From Phenylobacterium sp. (lineage in GTDB: Bacteria; Pseudomonadota; Alphaproteobacteria; Caulobacterales; Caulobacteraceae): 64,000 nt of DNA. The notes under the pieces are model-generated. The model saw only the letters and a list, made by a program, of their open reading frames with translations, was not told the origin of the DNA and searched no databases. The position numbers and the translations under genes are program-made. Positions 50,743-59,238 of this stretch are shown piece after piece. The stretch is from contig NZ_JAUXSP010000029.1 in NCBI RefSeq assembly GCF_030679875.1, positions 62,001 to 126,000 on the forward strand, in the 5' to 3' direction. How positions within the stretch are numbered: position 1 is the stretch's first letter; the number at the start of each line of letters is the position of its first letter.

Positions 50743-51918
50743 TCAGGACCTCGGCAGCATGGCGCGGGCCGCGTTGGCGATGACGACCTGCTCGTCAGTG
50801 GGCAAGACCATGGCCGTCACACGACTGCTGGCCACAGTGATCACCTCGGCCCCGGCCTGGTTCGCCTCGACGTCCAGTTCCGCCCCAAGCCAGGCGCAGG
50901 CGCTCAGCACCCCGGCCCGGATCTCCGCAGAATTCTCCCCCACGCCCGCGGTGAAGACGATTCGGTCCACGCCGCCGAGCGCGGCCGCCAGGCCGCCGAT
51001 CTCGCGAGCCAGGCGATAGACGAACAGATCCAGGGCTTCGCGCGCCTCGGGCCGTTCGCTGGCCAGTAGAACCCGCACATCGCCGCTTTCACCGGAAACC
51101 CCCAACAGACCAGACCGGCGGTAGAGCAGATCCGTCAGGTCGGCGGCCGACATTGCCCGCGTCTCCATCAGATAGAGCAGCACGCCAGGATCCACGGCGC
51201 CTGACCGGGTGGCCATGGGCGGCCCATCGAGGGCGGAAAAACCCATGGTGGTGGCGAGGCTCTTGCCCTGCGCCAGGGCGCAGAGAGAAACCCCACTGCC
51301 CAGATGGGCGACAATCACCCGCCCGCCACAGGTGTCGCCAAACCGGGCGCGCAGCGCGCTGGCGATGAAGTCATAGGACAGTCCGTGGAAGCCATAGGCG
51401 AGAACCCCTGCCTCCGTGAGGTCCCGCGGAAGCGCGTAGATCCGGGCCAGCCGTGGCTGATCGGCATGGAAGGCGGTGTCGAAGCACCCGACCTGCGCCG
51501 CGCCTGGAAACCGGGCCTGGGCGGCGCGCACGGCGGCGAGGTTAAAGGGTTGGTGCAGAGGCGCCAGGGGTGAGAGGCCCTCAAGCCGCTTCAGGGTCTC
51601 TTCGTCGAGACGAATGGGGGCTGCGAAGTCCAGCCCCCCATGGACGATGCGGTGGCCGATGGCGGTGGGCGCGCCCACCCCACCCTCTCCCGCCAGCCAA
51701 TCAAGGGTTCGCGCCAGGGCCGCACTCAGTTCGCCCTCGCCTTCAGGCCACTCGGCCTCCGCCAGGACCGCGCCGGCGGCGTCGCGGACTCTGAACTGCA
51801 GCCGATCAGGGAGGCCTGAGACCGCGCCGGTCATGCTGATCTGCAAAGCCTCGCCCGCGCTTTCATAAACAGCGAACTTCAGGCTCGACGAGCCAGCATT
51901 CAGCACGAGGATCTGCAT
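50743..51918 (-). CDS. ackA: Acetate kinase
   Basis: The 391-residue enzyme interconverts acetyl phosphate plus ADP and acetate plus ATP. Motifs: LVLNAGSSSLKFAVY (N-terminal phosphate loop), GHRIVHGG, CFDTAFHADQP, YGFHGLSYDFI, AHLGSGVSLCAL and TAGVGENSAEIRAGVL, all in family order, with normal length. It is 15 bases downstream of the phosphotransacetylase-like gene, so the two form an acetate-producing or acetate-using pathway. In an otherwise aerobic organism the pair would give substrate-level ATP at low oxygen; the nearby FNR-box genes agree with this. Confidence 0.96.
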   Translation of the reverse strand: MQILVLNAGSSSLKFAVYESAGEALQISMTGAVSGLPDRLQFRVRDAAGAVLAEAEWPEGEGELSAALARTLDWLAGEGGVGAPTAIGHRIVHGGLDFAAPIRLDEETLKRLEGLSPLAPLHQPFNLAAVRAAQARFPGAAQVGCFDTAFHADQPRLARIYALPRDLTEAGVLAYGFHGLSYDFIASALRARFGDTCGGRVIVAHLGSGVSLCALAQGKSLATTMGFSALDGPPMATRSGAVDPGVLLYLMETRAMSAADLTDLLYRRSGLLGVSGESGDVRVLLASERPEAREALDLFVYRLAREIGGLAAALGGVDRIVFTAGVGENSAEIRAGVLSACAWLGAELDVEANQAGAEVITVASSRVTAMVLPTDEQVVIANAARAMLPRS

Positions 51919-51933
51919 AGGCCTGGCCTGTAT

Positions 51934-52890
51934 CTAGGTTGGCTGGGGCTTGGAGCGCTCTGCCTTGGCCACCAGCAGGGCGACCGCGCAGGAGGCCAGG
52001 CGCGACAACACGCCATCGGACCGGCTGGTCAGCATGATCGGAACGCGGGCCCCCATGACGATCCCCGCCGACTGGGCGCGCGCCAGATAGAAGAGCTGCT
52101 TGGCCAGCATGTTGCCGGCCTCGATATCGGGGACGAGCAGGATGTCAGCGTCGCCGGCCACCTCGGACACAATATGCTTCTGGGCCGCGGCCTCTCGGGA
52201 AATGGCGTTGTCAAAGGCGAGCGGCCCGTCCAGGAGCCCGCCGACGATCTGGCCACGATCAGCCATCTTGCAGAGGGCGGCGGCGTCCAGGGTGGAGATC
52301 ATCTTGGGATTGACCGTCTCCACCGCCGCCAGGATCGCGACCTTTGGCCGTTCGACCCCCATGGCCAACGCACAGTCGATGGCGTTCTGGACGATGTCAC
52401 GCTTGGTGGCCAGGTCCGGGGCGATGTTGATGGCCGCGTCAGTCACCAGCAGGGGCTTGGGATAGGTGGGGACGTCGAGGATGAAGACGTGACTCATGCG
52501 TCGCTCGGTCCGCAAGCCACAGTCCTTGGCGACCACAGCCTCGAGCAGTTCGTCGGTATGAAGGGCGCCCTTCATCACCGCCTCGGCCTCTCCTCGCCCG
52601 GCGATCTGACAGGCCAGGGCGGCGGCGGCATGGCTATGGGGCGCGTCATGCAACTCGAACCCACTGATATCGACCCCCGCAGCGGCCGCAGCGGCATGGA
52701 TTCGCGCCTTGGGGCCAATCAGGATCGGGACGATGAGTTGGCGCGCGGCCGCCTCAACCGCCCCGGCGATGGACAGGTCGTCCACGGGATGGACGACAAC
52801 GGTGCGCACCGGTTCAGGTCGATCCGCCAGAGCCAACAGGCGCTCCAGTTGCGATCCTGGGACGCTGTCGGTTGAAATTGGCATGGTCAA
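51934..52890 (-). CDS. Phosphate acetyl/butyryl-transferase-like enzyme
   Basis: The 318-residue protein belongs to the PTA/PTB superfamily: VVVHPVDDLSIAGAVEAAARQLIVPILIGPKARI, EAVMKGALHTDELLEAVV, FILDVPTYPKPLLVTDAAINIAPDLATKRDI, VAILAAVETVNPKM and DILLVPDIEAGNMLAKQL. It converts acyl-CoA to acyl phosphate for the kinase encoded 15 bases downstream. The length (single PTA domain) fits phosphate acetyltransferase or butyryltransferase; the acyl preference cannot be told. The 69 bases upstream contain a GC-rich inverted repeat but no FNR box. Confidence 0.9.
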   Translation of the reverse strand: MTMPISTDSVPGSQLERLLALADRPEPVRTVVVHPVDDLSIAGAVEAAARQLIVPILIGPKARIHAAAAAAGVDISGFELHDAPHSHAAAALACQIAGRGEAEAVMKGALHTDELLEAVVAKDCGLRTERRMSHVFILDVPTYPKPLLVTDAAINIAPDLATKRDIVQNAIDCALAMGVERPKVAILAAVETVNPKMISTLDAAALCKMADRGQIVGGLLDGPLAFDNAISREAAAQKHIVSEVAGDADILLVPDIEAGNMLAKQLFYLARAQSAGIVMGARVPIMLTSRSDGVLSRLASCAVALLVAKAERSKPQPT

Positions 52891-52959
52891 AACAGAGAAC
52901 TCCGTCAGAGGGGCGGCGGCCGCAACCTGTCACGGTCAAGGGCGGCCGCCCACCCCGGA

Positions 52960-53415
52960 TCATTCCTTAGCCGGCCCGTCCCGATAGCCCAGGTCGGTTA
53001 GATCGGCTTCGTTCAGCTGGTCTGACTCCAGGCTCGTCCGGTCGGCGCGCGCGGTGTCTGGCGCAGAGGCCATGTCGCCTGCGTCGAGCAGCGGCGCCTC
53101 GTTCTCGCCCATCCCGGGGCCTCCCCCGTCCTGGGCGGCGTCGAACACCGGCCGGTCGCCGTCCCGGGCCAGACCGTCCTGCTCATCCTGGCCGAGGGCG
53201 ACGATCTCTCCGTCATCCAGGTCGTCGGCAAACTGAGCTTCATCGTCATCGGCGTCACCGATAGCGGCGGTCTCGTCGCGGACCTCCGCCATCTCCTCGA
53301 AGGTCCGCATCTCGGCTGGCGGCAGGTCATCGCCGGCGCCGACGGTATTGTCTTCATCGAAGACCTCGGCCTGGTCCTGGGGTTCGAAGTCGGGCTGATC
53401 TGGGGCGGGGGGCAT
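52960..53415 (-). CDS. Acidic, probably disordered protein of unknown function
   Basis: The 151-residue protein is extremely rich in Asp/Glu/Ala/Gly (for example DADDDEAQFADDLDDGEI) with few hydrophobic clusters, so it is probably disordered. It has no signal peptide or motif I know. The ATG at 53415 is chosen because AGGAG lies 6 bases upstream; a GTG at 53442 is the alternative. It sits upstream of the phosphotransacetylase gene on the same strand with a 69-base gap that contains a GC-rich hairpin. Composition is unusual but codon use looks like the neighbours. Confidence 0.6.
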   Translation of the reverse strand: MPPAPDQPDFEPQDQAEVFDEDNTVGAGDDLPPAEMRTFEEMAEVRDETAAIGDADDDEAQFADDLDDGEIVALGQDEQDGLARDGDRPVFDAAQDGGGPGMGENEAPLLDAGDMASAPDTARADRTSLESDQLNEADLTDLGYRDGPAKE

Positions 53416-53576
53416 GAGATCTCCTGAGACTGGGGTGTTCACCTCAGAACACGCACAGCCCGCCAGCCGTTCGATCTGGGGGATCGTTTTTCCTCAGGAA
53501 GCGCCGGCTCCCTGGTCACGAACCGAACCGGCTCTGACGCGTTGGCCTTACTGAACCCAAACCCAGGAGGTGTTGC

Positions 53577-55829
53577 ATGGACAGGTCAGCCCTGCGCCGC
53601 GACTTCGTCACGCGGCCGATCTACCACATGGCCAAGGGCGTCCTGCCCGAGATGTCCGACACCGAGGCCGAGGCGATCGCTGCAGGCGATGTCTGGTGGG
53701 ATGCAGACCTTTTCTCCGGCGATCCCGACTGGCGGGCCATGCTGGACATTCCGCCCGCGAGGCTGACCGACGCCGAGCGCGCCTTTATCGATGGCCCCGT
53801 CGATCAGCTTTGCGCCATGCTGGACGATTGGAAAATCAACTGGGAGGATCGTGACCTTCCGCCGGAGGCGTGGGACTTCATCAAGCGCGAACGCTTCTTC
53901 GGGATGATCATCCCCGAGGAATTCGGCGGCCTCGGCTTCAGCCCTTATGCCCACTCCGAAGTGGTGCGGAAGATTTCCACGCGCTCGGTGGCCGCAGCCG
54001 TGACCGTGATGGTGCCCAATTCCCTGGGCCCCGGCGAACTGCTGATGAAGTTCGGGACCGACGACCAGAAATCCTTCTGGCTGCCTCGGCTGGCTGATGG
54101 CCGCGACATTCCGGCCTTCGGGCTGACCAGCGCAGAGGCCGGCTCGGACGCGACGGCGATGACCGACACCGGCGTGATCTGCGAGGGCGAGTACAAGGGC
54201 CAGAAGGTGCTGGGCCTACGGCTCAACTGGGCCAAGCGCTACATCACCCTGGGTCCCATCGCGACCGTCCTTGGGCTGGCCGTGAAGGTCAAGGATCCCG
54301 ACGGCCTGCTGGGCGGTGAGGAACACCTGGGCATCACCGTTATCCTGGCGCCCACCGACACCGCAGGGATCGAAATCGGCCGGCGGCACATCCCGGCCAT
54401 GCAGGCCTTCCAGAACGGTCCCAATTCCGGCCATGACGTCTTCCTGCCGATCGACGCCATCCTTGGCGGCCAGGAGCAGATCGGCAAGGGCTGGATGATG
54501 CTGAACGCGGCCCTCGCCGCCGGCCGTGGCATCTCCCTGCCCTCCCTTTCGGCCGCTGGCGCCGCCATGGCCGCGCGCACCACCGGCGCCTATTCCCGCG
54601 TCCGCACCCAGTTCCGGATTCCCATCGGCGAGTTTGAGGGCGTGCAGGAGCGGCTGGGGCGCATCGCCGCCAACGCCTATCTGCTGGACGCCGCCCGCCG
54701 CTTTACCTGCGCAGGCCTGGCGCTGGGCCACCATCCTTCGGTGGTCTCGGCGATCATGAAGAACAGCGCCACCGAGCGCATGCGTATCAGCGCCAATGAC
54801 GCCATGGACGTCCATGCCGGCAAGGCGGTGATCGACGGGCCGAAGAACTATCTTGGAACCTTCTACCGCTCCGTACCCGTCGGCATCACGGTGGAGGGCG
54901 CCAACATCCTCACCCGCAGTCTGATCGTATTCGGCCAGGGCGCGATCCGCGCCCACCCCTTCATCCTCAAGGAGATGGAGGCCCTGGCTGACGAGGACAC
55001 CCAACGCGGGCTGGCGGCCTTCGACGTCACCGTCTGGGCCCACGCCGGTCACATCCTGCGCACCGCCAAGAACGCCTTCATCCGCTCCTGGAGCGACGGC
55101 CTGCTGGGACCTGCGCCCGAAACCGGTCCGACCAAGCGCTATTATCGCAAGCTCAGCCGCTATGCGGCGAGCTTCGCGCTGGCCTCAGACGCCGCGCTGC
55201 TGACCATGGGGGGCTCGCTGAAGCGCAAGGAGATGCTGTCGGCCCGCTTCGGCGACATCCTGGCCGAGCTCTACCTGCTCAGCGCGACCCTCAAGCGCTG
55301 GGAGGAAGACGGCCGCCAGGAAGCTGATCTGCCCCTGGTCGAATGGATCATGCAGGACGGCTTTCTGACCATCGAGCGCCGCCTGAAGGAGATCCTCGAC
55401 AACTTCCCCAACCAGCCCGTCGCCTGGTTACTGGGCCTGTTTGTCCTGCCGTTCGGTGTGATCCGCCGGGGTCCCAGCGACCGGGTCACCCGCGCCTGCG
55501 CCCGACTGATCCTGGAGCCGTCGGCCACCCGCGATCGCCTCACCGAGGGCGTCTATCTGGGCGTCGGCGACGACGCCGTGGCCGAACTGGAGCGCGCCCT
55601 GGATCTCGTGGTCTCCACCGAGCCGATCCGCGACCGCCTGAAGAAGCTGCGGGTCCGCGACCCGGACGCCGCCCTCGACCAGGGCCTGATCAGCCGCGAA
55701 GACCACGACAGGCTGGCTGAGGTGGCCATCGCCGTGGCCAAGGTGGTCGCCGTGGATGACTTCTCGCCTGAAGAGATCACCGGCATGGCGACCCCGGCTG
55801 AGCAGGTGCGCGTCGAGGCCGCCGAATGA
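53577..55829 (+). CDS. fadE: Acyl-CoA dehydrogenase, FadE type
   Basis: The 750-residue flavoprotein oxidises acyl-CoA to trans-2-enoyl-CoA. The dehydrogenase core covers about 80-470 (FFGMIIPEEFGGLGFSPYAHSEV, FGLTSAEAGSDATAMTD, GKGWMMLNAALAAGRGISLPSLS, KAVIDGPKNYLGTFYRSVPVGITVEGANILTRSLIVFGQGAI), followed by the C-terminal DUF1974-like part of FadE (about 500-740). The N-terminal membrane helices of E. coli FadE are missing, so it is probably soluble. AGGAGG is 6 bases before the ATG. It is the first gene of a four-gene beta-oxidation operon and overlaps the thiolase gene (ATGA). Confidence 0.94.
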   Translation: MDRSALRRDFVTRPIYHMAKGVLPEMSDTEAEAIAAGDVWWDADLFSGDPDWRAMLDIPPARLTDAERAFIDGPVDQLCAMLDDWKINWEDRDLPPEAWDFIKRERFFGMIIPEEFGGLGFSPYAHSEVVRKISTRSVAAAVTVMVPNSLGPGELLMKFGTDDQKSFWLPRLADGRDIPAFGLTSAEAGSDATAMTDTGVICEGEYKGQKVLGLRLNWAKRYITLGPIATVLGLAVKVKDPDGLLGGEEHLGITVILAPTDTAGIEIGRRHIPAMQAFQNGPNSGHDVFLPIDAILGGQEQIGKGWMMLNAALAAGRGISLPSLSAAGAAMAARTTGAYSRVRTQFRIPIGEFEGVQERLGRIAANAYLLDAARRFTCAGLALGHHPSVVSAIMKNSATERMRISANDAMDVHAGKAVIDGPKNYLGTFYRSVPVGITVEGANILTRSLIVFGQGAIRAHPFILKEMEALADEDTQRGLAAFDVTVWAHAGHILRTAKNAFIRSWSDGLLGPAPETGPTKRYYRKLSRYAASFALASDAALLTMGGSLKRKEMLSARFGDILAELYLLSATLKRWEEDGRQEADLPLVEWIMQDGFLTIERRLKEILDNFPNQPVAWLLGLFVLPFGVIRRGPSDRVTRACARLILEPSATRDRLTEGVYLGVGDDAVAELERALDLVVSTEPIRDRLKKLRVRDPDAALDQGLISREDHDRLAEVAIAVAKVVAVDDFSPEEITGMATPAEQVRVEAAE

Positions 55830-57109
55830 GCCGGCCGGTCTATATTGTCGACGGCGCCCGCACACCGTTCATCAAGGCCCGGGGGCGGCCTGGTCCCTTC
55901 ACCCCGGTGGATCTGGCCGTCCAGTGCGGGCGGCCCCTGCTGCTGCGTCAGCCTTTCGCGCCGAGCGCCTTCGACCAGGTCATCCTGGGCTGCGTGAATG
56001 TGGTGGCCGACGAGATGAACCCGGCCAGGGTGGCGGCGCTGCGCCTGGGCATGGGCGAGGCCATGGTCGCCTTCACCGTGCAGATCAATTGCGGCTCGGG
56101 CATGCAGTCCATCGACACCGCCTTCCGCTACATCCAGCAGGGAACCGCCGACCTGATCCTGGCCGGCGGCGCGGAGGCCCTCAGTCACGCGCCGCTGGTG
56201 CTGAGCCATGACGCCACCGATTGGTTCGCCGAGTTGAACGGGGCGCGGAGTCCCCTGGCGAGGGCCAAGGCCGCCATGGGCTTCCGGCCAGACTTCCTGA
56301 GCCCCGTCATCGGCCTGGAGCGGGGCCTGACCGACCCGATCACAGACCTGAACATGGGCCAGACCGCCGAGATTCTGGCGCAGATGTTCGAGATCTCCCG
56401 CCACGACGCCGACGTCTACGCCTCTGAAAGCCAGCTCCGTTCGGCCAGGGCTCATCAAGAGGGCTGGTTCAAGGGTGAGCTGGAGCCCGCCTTCGCCCGC
56501 GACGGTGAGCTTTATGACCGCGACGATGGCGTGCGGCCCGACTCCAGCCCCGACAAGCTCGCCAAGCTGAAGCCGGCTTTCGAGCCGCCGTTTGGCAAGG
56601 TGACGGCAGGCAACAGCTCGCAGATCACCGATGGCGCCGCCTGGGTGGTCCTGGCTTCTGAAGCTGCGGTGAAGGAACACGGCCTGGAGCCCCTGGCCGA
56701 GATCGTTGACAGCCGCTGGTCTGCGCTGGACCCGAAGATCATGGGGCTTGGCCCGGTGATGTCGGCCACCAAGCTGCTGCGCGCCCACGACATGACCCTG
56801 GCCGACGTGCCGATCTGGGAGATCAACGAGGCCTTCGCCGCCCAGGTCCTGGCCTGCCTGGCGGCCTGGCAGGACAATGACTTCCGCCGACAGGTGCTCG
56901 GTCTGGACGGCAACTTCGGCCAGATCGACCGGGAACGGCTGAACGTCGACGGCGGCGCCATCGGCATGGGCCATCCCGTCGGCGCCAGCGGGGCGCGCAT
57001 CGTCCTGCACCTGGCCAACGCCATGAAGCGCCTGGCCCAGCCCCGGGGCGTCGCCACCGAGTGCATCGGCGGCGGCCAGGGCGGCGCCATGCTGATCCAA
57101 GCGGTCTGA
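55826..57109 (+). CDS. Acetyl-CoA C-acyltransferase (thiolase)
   Basis: The 427-residue enzyme cleaves 3-ketoacyl-CoA. The nucleophilic Cys89 is in QINCGSGMQSID; the His is in the late motif WEINEAFAAQVLA and the second catalytic Cys in the C-terminal CIGGGQGGAML, with GHPVGASGARIV before it. It resembles FadI/FadA-type thiolases of trifunctional complexes. It is coupled to FadE by ATGA and followed after 11 bases by the FadB-type gene, so it should form the alpha2beta2 complex with that protein. Confidence 0.95.
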   Translation: MSRPVYIVDGARTPFIKARGRPGPFTPVDLAVQCGRPLLLRQPFAPSAFDQVILGCVNVVADEMNPARVAALRLGMGEAMVAFTVQINCGSGMQSIDTAFRYIQQGTADLILAGGAEALSHAPLVLSHDATDWFAELNGARSPLARAKAAMGFRPDFLSPVIGLERGLTDPITDLNMGQTAEILAQMFEISRHDADVYASESQLRSARAHQEGWFKGELEPAFARDGELYDRDDGVRPDSSPDKLAKLKPAFEPPFGKVTAGNSSQITDGAAWVVLASEAAVKEHGLEPLAEIVDSRWSALDPKIMGLGPVMSATKLLRAHDMTLADVPIWEINEAFAAQVLACLAAWQDNDFRRQVLGLDGNFGQIDRERLNVDGGAIGMGHPVGASGARIVLHLANAMKRLAQPRGVATECIGGGQGGAMLIQAV

Positions 57110-57120
57110 AGGAGACATCA

Positions 57121-59238
57121 ATGACGGATATCGCCTGGAAGACCCTGGAGCCCCGGCTGATGGAGCTTGGCCCTGACACCGGCGCCCCTGGCCCCTGGAA
57201 GGCTTGGCGGCTGACCCGGGATGAAGACGGGATCGACTGGCTGGTCGCTGACCAGCCCGGCGCCAGCGCTAACACTGTCTCCGAAGAGGTGCTGGAAGAG
57301 CTCGACCAAATCCTGGCCAAGGTGGAGCAGGACGCACCCAAGGCCCTGGTGATCCGCTCGGCCAAGGCCGGCGGCTTCTTCGCCGGCGCCGATGTGAAGG
57401 CCTTTGTCGGCGCCCGCGACGCCACCGAGGTGGAACAGCGGATGACCCGCGCCCACGAGGTGGTGGATCGCCTCGCCAGGCTCAGCACGCCGACGGTGGC
57501 GGTGATCCATGGTTACGCCCTGGGCGGGGGCCTGGAGATCGCGCTGGCCTGCGACCATCGGATTGTGGTGGGCGAGGACGCCCGTCTGGGCTTTCCAGAA
57601 GTTCAGCTCGGTCTGCATCCGGGCCTGGGGGGCACAGCTCGACTGCTGGACCTGATCGATCCGCTGGAAGCCATGCAGATGATGCTGACCGGCAAGGCCA
57701 AGCGTCCGGGCGAGGCCAAGGCTATCGGTTTGGCCGACGCCGTAGCCGAAGAGCGCCACGTGAAGGCCGCCGTCGCCGCCGTGGCCCGCGGCGAGTTCCG
57801 CGCCTCCAAGCCTGGCCGCTTGAGCCGGCTGCGCCATCAGGTGACCGATCGCATCCTTCACGCCGACATTCCGCGCCGCGCCGCCGCAGATCGCATGCGC
57901 AGCCAGGCCGCCAAGCAGGCGCCGCCAGAACACTATCCTGCCCCGGGCGCCTTGGTGGACCTATGGGAGCGTCATGGGGACGACCTGAAGGCCCTGCGAA
58001 AGGCCGAGATCGCCTCCTTCGCCCATCTCATGACCACCGATGCGGCTCAGAACCTGATCCGGGTCTTCTTTCTGCGCGAGACGATGAAGCGCTTGACCGA
58101 GGTCGAGGCCCAGGCGCCCGGCCATCTGCATGTCATCGGCGCCGGCGCCATGGGGGGCGACATCGCCGCCTGGGCGGCGTGGCACGGGATCAAGGTCACC
58201 CTAGCCGATCTCAAACCTGAGATCATCGCCCAGGCCATCGGCCGGGCCGCGACCCTCTATCCGAAACTGGGTCATGACAGCGCCAAGACCCGGGACGCCC
58301 TCGACCGGCTGATCCCCGATCCCGACGGCCAGGGGGTTCGCCACGCTGACCTGATCATCGAGGCGGCGCCTGAAAAACTTGATCTAAAAAGGAAAATCTA
58401 CGCTGACCTCGAGCCGCGCATGAAGCCCGGCGCGGTGTTGGCCACCAATACGTCCTCGATCCGCCTGGAGGATCTGGTCGAAGGTCTCGAACGGCCCGAG
58501 CGGTTGATCGGCATCCACTTCTTCAATCCGGTCTCGCGGATGCAGCTCGTCGAAATCGTCACCCACGAAGGCGTGGCGACCGAGACCCTCGACATGGCCA
58601 AGGCCTTCCTGGGCGCCATCGACCGCCTGCCAGCCCCTGTGCGCAGCGCGCCCGGCTTCCTCGTGAACCGGGCGCTGACGCCCTACATGCTCGAAGCCAT
58701 GGTGATGATGCAGGAGGGCCATGCGCCTGAGACCATCGACGCCGCAGCCGAGGCCTTCGGTATGCCGGTGGGACCGGCAGAACTGGCCGACCAGGTGGGC
58801 CTGGATGTGGGCATGGCGGTCGCTGACAGCCTGAAGGCCAGCCTCGACAAGCCCCTGCCCGTCCCCCCGGACACGCTGCGCGCCAAGGTCACGGCCGGTG
58901 ATCTGGGTCGCAAGACCGGCAAGGGCGTCTATGCCTGGAAGGATGGCGAGCCGCAGAAGGCCAAGTCCTTCGCCAAGCCCACCCAGGAAATGACCGACCG
59001 TTTGATCCTGCCGATGATCGACGCCTGCCTGGAATGCCTCCGGGAGGGCGTGGTGGAGGACGAGGACATCGTTGACGGGGCCATGATCTTTGGCGCGGGC
59101 TTCGCGCCGTTCCGGGGCGGACCGATCCACTATGCCCGCAGCCACGGGGCGCAGGCTCTGAAGGCGCGCATGGAGGCGCTGGCGGCGACGCACGGCGAAC
59201 GCTTCCGTCCCGACCAAGGCTGGGATCGCCTCACGTGA
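57121..59238 (+). CDS. Multifunctional fatty-acid oxidation protein (enoyl-CoA hydratase / 3-hydroxyacyl-CoA dehydrogenase)
   Basis: The 705-residue FadB/FadJ-type protein has an N-terminal hydratase (oxyanion region VIHGYALGGGLEIALACDHRI, PEVQLGLHPGLGGTARLLDLI) and C-terminal NAD-binding and 3-hydroxyacyl-CoA dehydrogenase domains (HVIGAGAMGGDIAAWAAWHGIKVTLADLK, EAAPEKLDLKRKIYADLE, GIHFFNPVSRMQLVEIV). AAGGAG stands 7-8 bases before the ATG at 57121; the frame is open earlier but over the thiolase gene end. It performs two steps of beta-oxidation next to the thiolase and overlaps the acetyl-CoA hydrolase gene by GTGA. Confidence 0.95.
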   Translation: MTDIAWKTLEPRLMELGPDTGAPGPWKAWRLTRDEDGIDWLVADQPGASANTVSEEVLEELDQILAKVEQDAPKALVIRSAKAGGFFAGADVKAFVGARDATEVEQRMTRAHEVVDRLARLSTPTVAVIHGYALGGGLEIALACDHRIVVGEDARLGFPEVQLGLHPGLGGTARLLDLIDPLEAMQMMLTGKAKRPGEAKAIGLADAVAEERHVKAAVAAVARGEFRASKPGRLSRLRHQVTDRILHADIPRRAAADRMRSQAAKQAPPEHYPAPGALVDLWERHGDDLKALRKAEIASFAHLMTTDAAQNLIRVFFLRETMKRLTEVEAQAPGHLHVIGAGAMGGDIAAWAAWHGIKVTLADLKPEIIAQAIGRAATLYPKLGHDSAKTRDALDRLIPDPDGQGVRHADLIIEAAPEKLDLKRKIYADLEPRMKPGAVLATNTSSIRLEDLVEGLERPERLIGIHFFNPVSRMQLVEIVTHEGVATETLDMAKAFLGAIDRLPAPVRSAPGFLVNRALTPYMLEAMVMMQEGHAPETIDAAAEAFGMPVGPAELADQVGLDVGMAVADSLKASLDKPLPVPPDTLRAKVTAGDLGRKTGKGVYAWKDGEPQKAKSFAKPTQEMTDRLILPMIDACLECLREGVVEDEDIVDGAMIFGAGFAPFRGGPIHYARSHGAQALKARMEALAATHGERFRPDQGWDRLT

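Noticed and set aside
52911-52952. Two GGCGGCCGC-type palindromes between the acidic-protein and Pta-like genes
   Set aside because: GC-rich self-complementary words are expected by chance here; I could not tell a terminator from background.
55553-57121. 522-codon minus-strand frame opposite the thiolase gene
   Set aside because: Antisense shadow; His/Gln/Gly-rich with no family features.
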